This document shows, piece after piece, positions 5,742 through 12,458 of a stretch of DNA of 15,281 bases. The notes below the pieces were generated by a model. That model did not search any database. It had not been told where the DNA came from and was given only the letters and a program-made list of their open reading frames with translations. Position 1 is the first letter of the stretch. Every line of letters begins with the position of its first letter. Source of the stretch: Thermococcaceae archaeon (GTDB lineage: Archaea; Methanobacteriota_B; Thermococci; Thermococcales; Thermococcaceae); contig JAMOPD010000129.1 of NCBI GenBank assembly GCA_027064745.1, forward strand, positions 1-15,281, in the 5' to 3' direction. The position numbers and the translations under genes are program-made.

Positions 5742-6873
5742 GTTCAGACTAAGACCTACTAAGGAGCAAGAGATGGTTTTATTTAGCTTGTGCGAGATGT
5801 CCGCAGTATTATGGAACAAGTTGAACTACGTTAGAAGGCAAGCATTTTTCGAGGGGAGATTCGACTGGAAAGAAGAAGGAGTTAACGAATTATACAACGA
5901 GTTTAAGAGGATTCTGGGTTCAGCAACAGCTCAGCAAATCATAAGGAAAAACAACGAAGCTTGGAGGTCGTTTTTCGCTCTCTTGATGACGATCATAAGA
6001 AGTGATTGTTATAGGATTGAGGAGGTGGGAAACAAGAAGTATTTGGTTCTGCCTAAGGGTTTAAGGATTAGAACAGCTGGAGAAATTAAATGGAGAGGAA
6101 AGCAAGGGAGATTAGAAATCTTTTACGACGACTTAGCAGGGAGATGGTATGCCTATCAGAGTGTAGAAGTTGATCAACCAAGTGCCACCTCCCCCGAGAA
6201 AAGAGCTTTCGTAGACTTGGGTGTTGTGAACATCATAACAGCTTGGATCGAGGGAGAAAGACGAACAATCGCTTTTTCGGGCAAGCCCTTGTTGGCGGAT
6301 TGGTGGTATTTGACTCGCAAAATCGCACACTACCAGTCGATTGCCAAAAAAGCCAACGGAGTAGATACAACAAAGAGGATTAGAAAATACTACCTCAAGC
6401 GGAAGCTGAGGTTTAGACACGCAATCAACACGATAGTGTTCAGATTCGTCAAACTCTGCTACGAGAAGGGAGTAACCAAAATCATAGTCGGAGACGTTAG
6501 AGGGATAAGGCAAAACAACGACAAGGGGAGCAAAGTTAACGCAATGATCCACAACTTCTGGAACTTCAAATACATTATCGATAGATTGATCACGACAGCA
6601 GAAAACTTCGGAATCAATGTTAAATTGGTCAAAGAAAACCACACATCGTCAGTTTGTCCATTCTGCGGAACTAAGGGTAGGAGAATAAAGAGGGGGTTGT
6701 TCTACTGCCCCAAGTGTGAGCAAGTCATGAATGCCGACATCGTTGGCTGTTTGAATATTGCTAAAATGTGTGGAGCTATAATCCCGAACCCCTCTTGGAG
6801 GGGTAGGGATAACGGGGGGCTGACCCATCCCGCAGTCCTTAACGGACTGCAAACCTCCCCGCTCGCCCTTTAG
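5725..6873 (+). CDS. tnpB: TnpB RNA-guided nuclease of an IS200/IS605 element
   Basis: 382 residues with an open frame. N-terminal KFRLRPTKEQE is typical. RuvC-I is FVDLGVVNI with D164. The RuvC-II position reads IIVGDVRGIRQNN, with Gly256 where many TnpBs have the catalytic Glu; D257 or E304 in KENHTSS might substitute, as seen in archaeal lineages with rearranged sites. The zinc finger is CPFC (311-314) and CPKC (328-331). RuvC-III has D338 in NADIVGCLNIA. Archaeal relatives as I remember them carry about 30 more residues near position 87, so ALLMTIIRSDCYRIEE may mark an in-frame deletion. The start ATG follows a GGAG and overlaps tnpA. The C-terminal region doubles as the guide-RNA-forming end. 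It is probably expressed, but activity is uncertain. Confidence 0.9.
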   Translation: MKRVNKFRLRPTKEQEMVLFSLCEMSAVLWNKLNYVRRQAFFEGRFDWKEEGVNELYNEFKRILGSATAQQIIRKNNEAWRSFFALLMTIIRSDCYRIEEVGNKKYLVLPKGLRIRTAGEIKWRGKQGRLEIFYDDLAGRWYAYQSVEVDQPSATSPEKRAFVDLGVVNIITAWIEGERRTIAFSGKPLLADWWYLTRKIAHYQSIAKKANGVDTTKRIRKYYLKRKLRFRHAINTIVFRFVKLCYEKGVTKIIVGDVRGIRQNNDKGSKVNAMIHNFWNFKYIIDRLITTAENFGINVKLVKENHTSSVCPFCGTKGRRIKRGLFYCPKCEQVMNADIVGCLNIAKMCGAIIPNPSWRGRDNGGLTHPAVLNGLQTSPLAL

Positions 6874-6890
6874 TGCAGGGAGGATGTCAG
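6832..6890 (+). ncRNA. Right end of the IS element, 3' part of the TnpB guide RNA (omega/reRNA)
   Basis: A perfect 7-bp hairpin GCAGTCC-TTAAC-GGACTGC (6832-6850) is followed by CCTCCC (6854-6859) pairing with GGGAGG (6878-6883), which straddles the tnpB stop. In this family the RNA scaffold comes from the tnpB 3' end and the guide from the flanking DNA, which would begin just after about 6884-6890. The upstream limit of the RNA is not visible by eye. Confidence 0.55.
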
Positions 6891-7108
6891 TGTCTCTGAG
6901 GTCTGCTACAACGGGTAATCTCACTCGGGACGCATATCAAATTGATGTAAGCGATCTATTTTTAAATTTTTCTGTTTATATTCTTTGTTTTTTGATTTAA
7001 GGTTTAATTTACCCCTACATTCTCATGCAATCAAGTCTTAGTTGTCTATAAAATTAATAAAGCCTGTTGGGTAATTATTGGAGTGAGGTTAAAAAAGAGA
7101 CCGTGAAT

Positions 7109-7119
7109 CTTTATATATT
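7109..7119 (+). promoter_or_regulatory. TATA box for the 985-residue protein
   Basis: CTTTATATATT is centred about 25 bp before ATG 7139, which fits a leaderless transcript starting at or near that ATG. This argues against the upstream TTG at 7067 as the start. Confidence 0.6.
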
Positions 7120-7138
7120 CTATATTATAGGAAGTAAT

Positions 7139-10096
7139 ATGAGGCAAGAGATGCTCCTAGAGGAAGAGCTAGTTAAGAAAACCTTCAGTAGAGTAATAAC
7201 TATTACACCACCCCCCTCTCAAAAATTCACGTTCACTCCACCCGGTTATCACTGGTTCAAGATAATTCCGTATGAGGACGGGGTCATCCCGTATGATAAA
7301 ATAAATACAATACTATACTTCAAGAGAGATAAATTTATTGAGTGTTACGTGAGAACGAATAATGCTCCATCAGACTTAGTAGAAATGGGATACGCTATAC
7401 CAAAGTCGCCAGTGGACATAGTGGGCATACTAGGAGAGTCAAGAGTCTTCTGTTGTACTCTTTTCGCTAAACGTAAGCACGATTATTATTTCGTCGATTT
7501 TATAATTAACGATACAAATCGATTTTTCAGGAGCATGCCTAATTGCACCGCGTTGGCAGTGTACCTTCACACTCCTGAAAACTTGAAGCGGATGATAGCA
7601 GAGGAGTGCCTAAAGCTAAGAGGAAACGATTTCAGAGACTTACAAGTGTCCAATAATCTTTACAATTTAGTTCTACATCTCTTAGAAACTGGCAATTGCC
7701 ATCGTCTAAGAGGTATAAAGCCTGAAGACTTTGAAAAAGAGAGAATCTTTCCCGAAATTTACGCTCTCCAGCTAACATTACTAGCGTACACTAAAGAGGC
7801 TCTAACAAGTCTTAAGCAGTTGATGTCGAGATTAACAGACGTAGAAATTGATTGGAAATCATTTGAAAAACCGTGGATCGTGGCATTAGAAAAAGCATCC
7901 AATCCAGTAAAAGATAGATTCAGAAGAACACCGGTAACATTTACAGCCTCGTCAGATGCTCTAAGAAACTGGCTAATCCTACCGGATTGCAGTATCTGCA
8001 ACTGTATCCCCAGAGGAACAGTGCCAGCAGAAGCTATCAGCAGACACGATGGATTCAGAGTTGGATTAGGAGTAGATAACAGTGAACTCAAGCTAAGAGA
8101 GGAAGATTTCCTAGAACACTGTGCTATCGTAGGCAGAGATGATGACTTACTAGCTACAATCGTCAAAAATCTTGGATTACTCAACAGCGTAATCATCATA
8201 TCTATTAACGATACAATTTCCAGAATTCTCTTACACAAGGGAGTAAAGTGTACAGTTTACAACAAAGACATCAAGGTCAACCCATTCGATTTATGCGAGG
8301 AAGATTATGCTAATACTTTGATTGACACCCTAGGATTACAACTATCGACGTCACCGCGTAGTCTCGCTAAAGCACTCACGTACCTTAATAAAACGATCGG
8401 TTACTTCTCACCGTTACTTCTCCTCAAATTAATCACAGATGTGACAAAAAGGAGACTAATCCTCAGCGATAGTACACTCTCAAGTTCACTCAACATAGTC
8501 TATCAGAATCTCTACAATTTTTCACGAACAGCCTTAGAATTTTGTTCAGAGGGATTCATTAGCAATTATACAAACATACCTCTACAAAAAATTCTCAGTG
8601 TTGCTGGAGTAACCGTTTTTGATAACCTTCAGTTTCCTGACGCTCACGTTCTTCTTGTAAGACTACTCACAGAAATTATCGCCCAACCTAAATACTATCC
8701 AACTTATATAGTACTATTACTACCAAATCTTAGCGAGCACTCCCAGTTCATATACAACCTGTTTAAATTCAAAAAGTACGGGGTTCATGTCATAATTTGT
8801 ACAACAAACGTTGAAGATCATAAAATCTTGGATGATGTGGGTATAACATTCAGAATTGAGGGGGATAGAGCCTACGCACGAGTTTTCGGCGAGGGCACTA
8901 CAGTGATAACAATCGACAGGATAAAACCAAACCCAGTAAGAGAAAACGATCCTGAGTTCCAATCCCCACTACCTTGTCCAGATTACAGGATAAAACTCTT
9001 CGGGCAGGCTCTCAAATACGTCGACCCTGAAGATGCATTAAGATCAATAGTTCTCTATGAAATATACAAGGAAGTTCCCGTCAATGTTCAAAGATTAATT
9101 AAGAAACTGGAAGATGAAGGTATTGATGTTAAAAGTATTCTCTCATGGTTACAAGAAAGGGACTTTGTAATAATTCACGACGATACCACGGTAGAGTACA
9201 ACAATGGGTTCGAGAAGTGGTTTAAATCGGCGATACCCGCAATCGAAAGTGATCAGATTATCAGAGCAATCGTGGACTACTACTTCAGCAGAAGCCACTG
9301 CGTCATCCCAGTGAAACAAACACCGGGCGTAGAACGTCCCGACCTCATGGCTGTACCCTTCACGTCCAGAGTACACTTCAATTTCCATGGAGCAATACCA
9401 GTAGAAGTAGAGCTTTCATTAGATAAAGGCGAGAAAAGTCTACAACAAGCCCACAAAAATATGATCAAGAATCCAGAATTCCTAAAAAAGCATGTTGTAA
9501 CTCTTATAAAATTCAGAGATAAAATTATGGACATTTACAACAGTGTCGATGATAACGTCAAGGAACGAGTGGAAATACTGTTCTACGATGGCAAGAAAAT
9601 ATTGGAAGCTGAAGAAGTTGAATTCGCTGAAATTGTTGAAAAAACAGATGACAATAAAGATAATGATGTCGAAAAGAAAAGAGAAGAAGAAAAACAAAAA
9701 CGTAAAAAGGATACTAAAACTCTCTCATTGCTGGAATTCGTAAAAGATGAAAAAGACGAGGGGAATATAAAAGTAGAAGCAGAAGACGTGAAAATTAGGG
9801 ATGATGTAGAAGTGGAAGAACCCGTAACCAAGACAGCCAAAGAAATGAGTGATGAAGAACGCGATGAAAGCGTTAAAGATGAGGAAACCGTAGAGGGAGG
9901 CTTGATGGTCGTATGGAACAATAAGATCTACGTGCTTGAGGAGGATAAAGAATCTGAAAGAGCTGCAAGGTTCGTTAACGATTTCTTAGAAGGTAAACGT
10001 GAGAACATAAGAATAGTTGAGAAAGATAGAATATTAAAAGTTCTTGACGAAAAGGGGAATGTAATAGCCAAGGCTAAGATTATAAGGACTCTTTAA
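7139..10096 (+). CDS. HerA/VirB4-like protein with degenerate P-loop and C-terminal nuclease-like domain
   Basis: 985 residues from ATG 7139. The N-terminal part resembles that of archaeal VirB4/HerA-type conjugation ATPases (proline-rich TPPPSQKFTF, then about 280 residues ending TFTASSDALRNWLILPDC). The ATPase core follows in the expected order: VGLGVDNSELKLREEDFLEH, then CAIVGRDDDLLATIV where GxxGxGKT should stand (residues 332-339 GRDDDLLA, no Lys or Thr). A Walker B-like VTVFDN at 491-496 lacks the usual acidic pair. After that come a helical winged-helix-like region (about 629-690), a PD-(D/E)xK-like stretch (PDLMAV with D735, VEVELS with E756/E758, then QQAHKN), and a Lys/Glu-rich linker with a basic/hydrophobic tail. 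It probably binds DNA without ATP turnover. The last 17 bp overlap the convergent regulator gene. Function is inferred, with transfer or defence both possible. Confidence 0.6.
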   Translation: MRQEMLLEEELVKKTFSRVITITPPPSQKFTFTPPGYHWFKIIPYEDGVIPYDKINTILYFKRDKFIECYVRTNNAPSDLVEMGYAIPKSPVDIVGILGESRVFCCTLFAKRKHDYYFVDFIINDTNRFFRSMPNCTALAVYLHTPENLKRMIAEECLKLRGNDFRDLQVSNNLYNLVLHLLETGNCHRLRGIKPEDFEKERIFPEIYALQLTLLAYTKEALTSLKQLMSRLTDVEIDWKSFEKPWIVALEKASNPVKDRFRRTPVTFTASSDALRNWLILPDCSICNCIPRGTVPAEAISRHDGFRVGLGVDNSELKLREEDFLEHCAIVGRDDDLLATIVKNLGLLNSVIIISINDTISRILLHKGVKCTVYNKDIKVNPFDLCEEDYANTLIDTLGLQLSTSPRSLAKALTYLNKTIGYFSPLLLLKLITDVTKRRLILSDSTLSSSLNIVYQNLYNFSRTALEFCSEGFISNYTNIPLQKILSVAGVTVFDNLQFPDAHVLLVRLLTEIIAQPKYYPTYIVLLLPNLSEHSQFIYNLFKFKKYGVHVIICTTNVEDHKILDDVGITFRIEGDRAYARVFGEGTTVITIDRIKPNPVRENDPEFQSPLPCPDYRIKLFGQALKYVDPEDALRSIVLYEIYKEVPVNVQRLIKKLEDEGIDVKSILSWLQERDFVIIHDDTTVEYNNGFEKWFKSAIPAIESDQIIRAIVDYYFSRSHCVIPVKQTPGVERPDLMAVPFTSRVHFNFHGAIPVEVELSLDKGEKSLQQAHKNMIKNPEFLKKHVVTLIKFRDKIMDIYNSVDDNVKERVEILFYDGKKILEAEEVEFAEIVEKTDDNKDNDVEKKREEEKQKRKKDTKTLSLLEFVKDEKDEGNIKVEAEDVKIRDDVEVEEPVTKTAKEMSDEERDESVKDEETVEGGLMVVWNNKIYVLEEDKESERAARFVNDFLEGKRENIRIVEKDRILKVLDEKGNVIAKAKIIRTL

Positions 10097-10400
10097 TCAA
10101 CTTTACGATCTTTTTACCCGTATCAGTTAATTCGAGAAAAACCACATTTCCTATACCGAGCTTCTTCGGCTTAATCTTTTTTATTAAGCCACTCCCCGTT
10201 AGTGTCCTAATCCTTACAAAGAACTTCGAATAAGACGCCTCTTTACATCTATCCCTTATTGACTTGTAAACTTCTGCCATTTCTACTAAACCCCTATTAT
10301 CTAACTCCAGTAGTATTTCCTTCTTCAACGCATCCTCGCAGATCTTTTCCGCAACCTTCAATAATAGGCTATCGTCTAATCCCTCAATCCCCTTCTTCAT
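10080..10400 (-). CDS. Winged-helix DNA-binding regulator
   Basis: 106 residues. There is a helical N-terminus (LLLKVAEKICEDALKKEILL), a helix-turn-helix-like MAEVYKSIRDRCKEASYSKF, then VRIRTLTGSGLIKKIKPKK and a strand pair ending NVVFLELTDTGKKIVKLI. That is the usual order of a winged helix with final 'LTxxGK' as in PadR/ArsR-like or phage-type regulators. The ATG at 10400 is about 27 bp from TATA-like TTTTTAAAT, so it may be leaderless. Four 10-bp iterons and a stem-loop lie directly upstream and are conserved at the decayed copy (4360-4505). They are therefore the obvious candidate operator, and autoregulation is likely. Its 3' end overlaps the large HerA-like gene, coupling the two convergent transcripts. 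Confidence 0.8.
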   Translation of the reverse strand: MKKGIEGLDDSLLLKVAEKICEDALKKEILLELDNRGLVEMAEVYKSIRDRCKEASYSKFFVRIRTLTGSGLIKKIKPKKLGIGNVVFLELTDTGKKIVKLIKESL

Positions 10401-10421
10401 ATCTTATTCTAACACTCTCAA

Positions 10422-10430
10422 CATTTAAAA
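10422..10430 (-). promoter_or_regulatory. TATA-like promoter of the winged-helix gene
   Basis: The minus strand reads TTTTTAAATG about 27 nt before ATG 10400. An alternative ATTTAAAAG box lies 10 bp further upstream. The iteron array begins just beyond it at 10444, so a bound protein would touch the transcription-factor-B side of the promoter. Confidence 0.5.
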
Positions 10431-10443
10431 ACTTTTAAATTAA

Positions 10444-10483
10444 TCTTGTAAGTTACCATAACTTACTGTAAGTTATTGTAAGT
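10444..10483 (-). repeat. Four 10-bp tandem iterons, right arm
   Basis: On the minus strand: ACTTACAATA, ACTTACAGTA, AGTTATGGTA, ACTTACAAGA. The order matches the left arm, including the inverted AG in the third unit, and the same strict 10-bp period is kept. Confidence 0.8.
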
Positions 10484-10490
10484 CATTAGG

Positions 10491-10553
10491 GAGAATTGAA
10501 GAGAATTGTTCTCTTTAGAGGAGATTGGTACTCTTCAGTTCTCCTCAACTCTC
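10491..10553 (-). promoter_or_regulatory. Stem-loop in the right arm
   Basis: On the minus strand GAGAGTTGAGGAGAA (10553-10539) pairs with TTCTCTTCAATTCTC (10505-10491): 13 Watson-Crick and two G-T pairs. It corresponds to the stem at 4209-4281. An AAGAGAATTGTTCTCTT palindrome overlaps its proximal arm. Confidence 0.55.
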
Positions 10554-10732
10554 ACCAGTCACCCTCAGAGGAGAACTCTTCTCCCTCGCAAACAATGCTC
10601 GCCGAATAAACAAACAGCTCCTCTCCCCCACCTCCCATCGTCAACAACCAAATAAACGACACCACCACCCATAAACCAGCACAACCCATCCCAAGCACAA
10701 TCCAACCCTAAAACCTTCACGTGACACTAACA

Positions 10733-10947
10733 AACCTCACCTAAGTTCATAAAAACGTTGATCGATTACACTCCAGACGTGGAATTACCCATACTCGACA
10801 GAATAACTGTCCCTAGGAACATTTTTAAAAAAGCCTATCCTAATAGTTGACGAGTTACAAGTCATCGGCGACTTGAAAGTCGACGGTCTCCTAATCTACA
10901 AGTTAGTAGAAGTTTTATCTTTATAACTAAAAACAACCTCACCTAAG
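10733..10947. repeat. 13-bp direct repeats flanking the ATPase scrap
   Basis: AACCTCACCTAAG occurs at 10733-10745 and 10935-10947, the second copy overlapping the end of the HicA-like gene. The repeats bracket the ATPase fragment almost exactly and may be the footprint of a recombination or deletion event. Confidence 0.7.
10743..10926 (+). pseudogene. Fragment of an archaeal ATPase_2 gene
   Basis: The frame from 10743 reads KFIKTLIDYTPDVELPILDR and TVPRNIFK, matching KELIETYVPKEI...PIPKNVFRE of the intact ATPase at 2415-3455. After a frameshift at the T/A run (about 10830-10838) and a gap of roughly 25 residues, KKPILIVDELQVIGDLKVDG and LLIYKLVEVLSL match KKPVLVLDELQKIDDVKING and its continuation, then stop at 10924-10926. 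The P-loop half and the C-terminal half are missing. It lies on the far side of the right arm in the orientation mirroring the intact gene, so it is the lost ATPase of the second module copy. Confidence 0.8.
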
Positions 10948-11173
10948 CATTTTTCTTGTAAAGACGACTATAAACAACAATATTAGGAATACCCTTCACG
11001 TTCTGAAAGTTCAGAATTTCCTTGATCCCCTCGTGAACATACACCACATGACTCCCCTTACCTCCCCTGTACCTAAATCCAAATAATTCAGCCGCCTTGC
11101 ATAACTCCGTAAACTTAACGTTCTTTGGATTCCTCTTCAATCTCTCATATACCTCCCTCTTCTTACTACCCAT
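10943..11173 (-). CDS. HicA-like toxin (mRNA interferase family), no HicB seen
   Basis: 76 residues from ATG 11173, preceded by a GGGGGTG ribosome-binding site. The centre reads FTELCKAAELFGFRYRGGKG, SHVVYVHEG, then EILNFQNVKGIPNIVVYSRL. This is the dsRBD-like HicA fold with the GSH motif (catalytic-type His42) and the 'ILNxQNxKG' pattern of a HicA subfamily common in prokaryotes. HicA toxins cut mRNA and are normally neutralised by an adjacent HicB. No HicB-like frame lies on either side: upstream is 340 bp without a clear gene and downstream is an ATPase scrap. The antitoxin may be lost, lie elsewhere, or this subfamily may work alone. The identification is firm; toxicity is inferred. Confidence 0.75.
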   Translation of the reverse strand: MGSKKREVYERLKRNPKNVKFTELCKAAELFGFRYRGGKGSHVVYVHEGIKEILNFQNVKGIPNIVVYSRLYKKNA

Positions 11174-11462
11174 TTCACACCCCCATCATAAAGAGGATTG
11201 ATGAGGATTGGTTGAAAGTTATGCCTTATATCTGTAATCAAGCTTAAGCCAACCTCCGAGATTGCAGTCTCCAGTATGAGCAATTCCTCATGGAATCTGT
11301 CAAACAGCTAAGATGCTATTTTGGAATTCCAAGCTCGTGCCTGCTCTCGATCACATTAGAGTCTCCTCATACTGGCAGCTCATGGACTTTTCAGGGTCAA
11401 TAAATATCAATTAACGGTCTAAATGCAGTTCAACTTTGAGTGCAACTATATACTCAAATCCG
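11174..11462. other. Gene-free stretch upstream of the two-gene cassette
   Basis: No confident gene. One plus-strand frame is open from about 11240 to 11404 (for example SLQYEQFLMESVKQLRCYFG) but lacks a ribosome-binding site and a family match, so I do not call it. A 10-bp inverted repeat, CCAGTATGAG (11271-11280) and CTCATACTGG (11366-11375), brackets much of it. Base composition resembles the cassette to the right, suggesting this DNA arrived with it. Confidence 0.5.
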
Positions 11463-11465
11463 AAA

Positions 11466-11490
11466 ATATTATATACTTCGTATTCGAATA
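11466..11490 (+). promoter_or_regulatory. Promoter and palindromic operator of the two-gene cassette
   Basis: ATATTATATACTTCG supplies a TATA box about 45-50 bp before ATG 11517. A perfect 10-bp palindrome TATTCGAATA at 11481-11490 sits between it and the expected transcript start, where a bound protein would block initiation. Confidence 0.5.
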
Positions 11491-11516
11491 TCAATTGAAG
11501 TTCAGAGGTGTGGTGC

Positions 11517-12377
11517 ATGGCGCTGGATGATGTGTTCAATAAGGAGTATTGGACTGGCCGGAAGAGTCACAGGGAAGAGGTGCTCCAGAGATTAGAAGAG
11601 TTCCTTAAAGAGAGAAGCAGGGAAAGCCTTGAAAAACTGATGAAAGCCTTATGGGCATCCGAAGCCTACGATGTCAATCGAGCTATTGAGAACAGAATTA
11701 TTAAGAAGGGATATTCTTTCGAGGACATTGCGAAGAAGCTTGAGCTTGTGAGAAGCAGTCCGGCGAAGCTCTTGGAGCAGGACATACCCAGCTTTGGCCC
11801 GGCAAGCATTACCGAAATCTTGTTCTGCATCGCTCCTGAGAAATATCCAATATTCAACAAGAGGGCAAAGGCGGGCTTGAAGGCTCTAGGCTACGGTGAC
11901 TTCGAAAAGGTTCAGAGACTCACCGCAAGCACCTATCAGGATTTCACGATGGCTTTGGAGAAGATGTACGCAGATTTAAAGGCTATCAAGGGCGAGATTG
12001 AAGAGAGAGCGGGCCTTAACATTCCGAAATTCGACTTCGTCGACGGCATTCTGAACCTGCTGTATGAAGGTAAACTGAGCATCAGCGAAATCAGGGAGCT
12101 TAGAAGACAGGCAGTTCTAAAGGCGAAGATTGATAAGGCTGTCATGAATTACGCGCTTAGTAGCATTCAGGGTGCCGTGAAGCAGTACTTCTACTGGCTT
12201 GGAAAGGGAGACTCCGAGGAGAGAGCCATTGAGAAGGCCGTAAACTACGCCGCTGGTGTGATCAACGCATCTGGAGTCCTGAGTGACCCTAAGAAGCATC
12301 AGGCGCTCGTTACTGCATTGGAGGCCATGGCAGATCTGGCTAAAGGGATGACAGAGCTTCTGAGAGAGCTTTCATAA
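11517..12377 (+). CDS. Unrecognised helical protein with a helix-hairpin-helix-like segment
   Basis: 286 residues from ATG 11517, placed by a GAGGTG ribosome-binding site 6 nt upstream (a GTG at 11508 would overlap that site). The protein is almost entirely helical and soluble. Residues about 90-125, IPSFGPASITEILFCIAPEK then YPIFNKRAKAGLKALG, match a pattern seen in several restriction- and defence-related proteins, where a helix-hairpin-helix-like 'GxG-x-A-(S/T)-x-x-L' motif is followed by 'P(D/E)KYPI-x-(D/N)-x-R-A'. The function of that module is not known to me; DNA contact is plausible. The C-terminal half has long amphipathic helices (RELRRQAVLKAKIDKAVMNY; AALEAM-type heptads near the end). 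The gene looks G+C-richer than its neighbours. It is followed 81 bp later by another unknown gene on the same strand, probably a functional pair. Confidence 0.8.
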   Translation: MALDDVFNKEYWTGRKSHREEVLQRLEEFLKERSRESLEKLMKALWASEAYDVNRAIENRIIKKGYSFEDIAKKLELVRSSPAKLLEQDIPSFGPASITEILFCIAPEKYPIFNKRAKAGLKALGYGDFEKVQRLTASTYQDFTMALEKMYADLKAIKGEIEERAGLNIPKFDFVDGILNLLYEGKLSISEIRELRRQAVLKAKIDKAVMNYALSSIQGAVKQYFYWLGKGDSEERAIEKAVNYAAGVINASGVLSDPKKHQALVTALEAMADLAKGMTELLRELS

Positions 12378-12381
12378 TTAC

Positions 12382-12386
12382 TTTTT
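12382..12386 (+). terminator. Short T-run after the first cassette gene
   Basis: TTACTTTTTATTAAC follows the stop by a few bases. It may cause partial termination between the two cassette genes. Confidence 0.3.
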
Positions 12387-12458
12387 ATTAACTATGAAAG
12401 AGAAAAAACCTTAGAATCTTCAGATGCTGGCAGTAGATTAGGTATTTGGAGGGTCGTC

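Larger units (their letters stand above)
5098..6890 (+). mobile_element. IS200/IS605-family element (defective tnpA, open tnpB)
   Basis: Contains a broken Y1 transposase and a TnpB gene in the usual overlapping order. Candidate ends are the hairpin at 5098-5117 (left) and the GC-rich hairpins at 6832-6890 (right). These elements insert without target duplication, so the exact boundaries cannot be set here. The left hairpin could instead be a relic right end of another such element. tnpA is inactivated, so the copy could move only with help from another TnpA. Confidence 0.75.
10444..10653 (-). repeat. Right inverted-repeat arm (regulatory or origin-like)
   Basis: Inverted partner of 4111-4328. 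Read on the minus strand it has ATTTGGTTGTTG, G-rich run, GTTTATTCGGCGA, AGAGAA/TTCTC repeats, stem-loop, four iterons and then the intact winged-helix gene. The G/T-biased flank continues beyond it to about 10730. Confidence 0.85.

Noticed and set aside
6133..6642. 169-residue minus-strand frame
   Set aside because: Antisense shadow of tnpB, with no ribosome-binding site or family-like motif.
7067..7138. 24-residue N-terminal extension of the 985-residue protein from TTG 7067
   Set aside because: A TATA box lies within it, 25 bp before ATG 7139, so transcription should start at the ATG.
9583..9921. 112-residue Ser/Phe-rich minus-strand frame
   Set aside because: Antisense of the Lys/Glu-rich linker of the 985-residue protein; its composition is the mirror of AAA/GAA codons.
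11240..11404. Open plus-strand frame of about 55 codons
   Set aside because: No ribosome-binding site, no promoter in place and no recognisable family. It may be chance in G+C-richer DNA.
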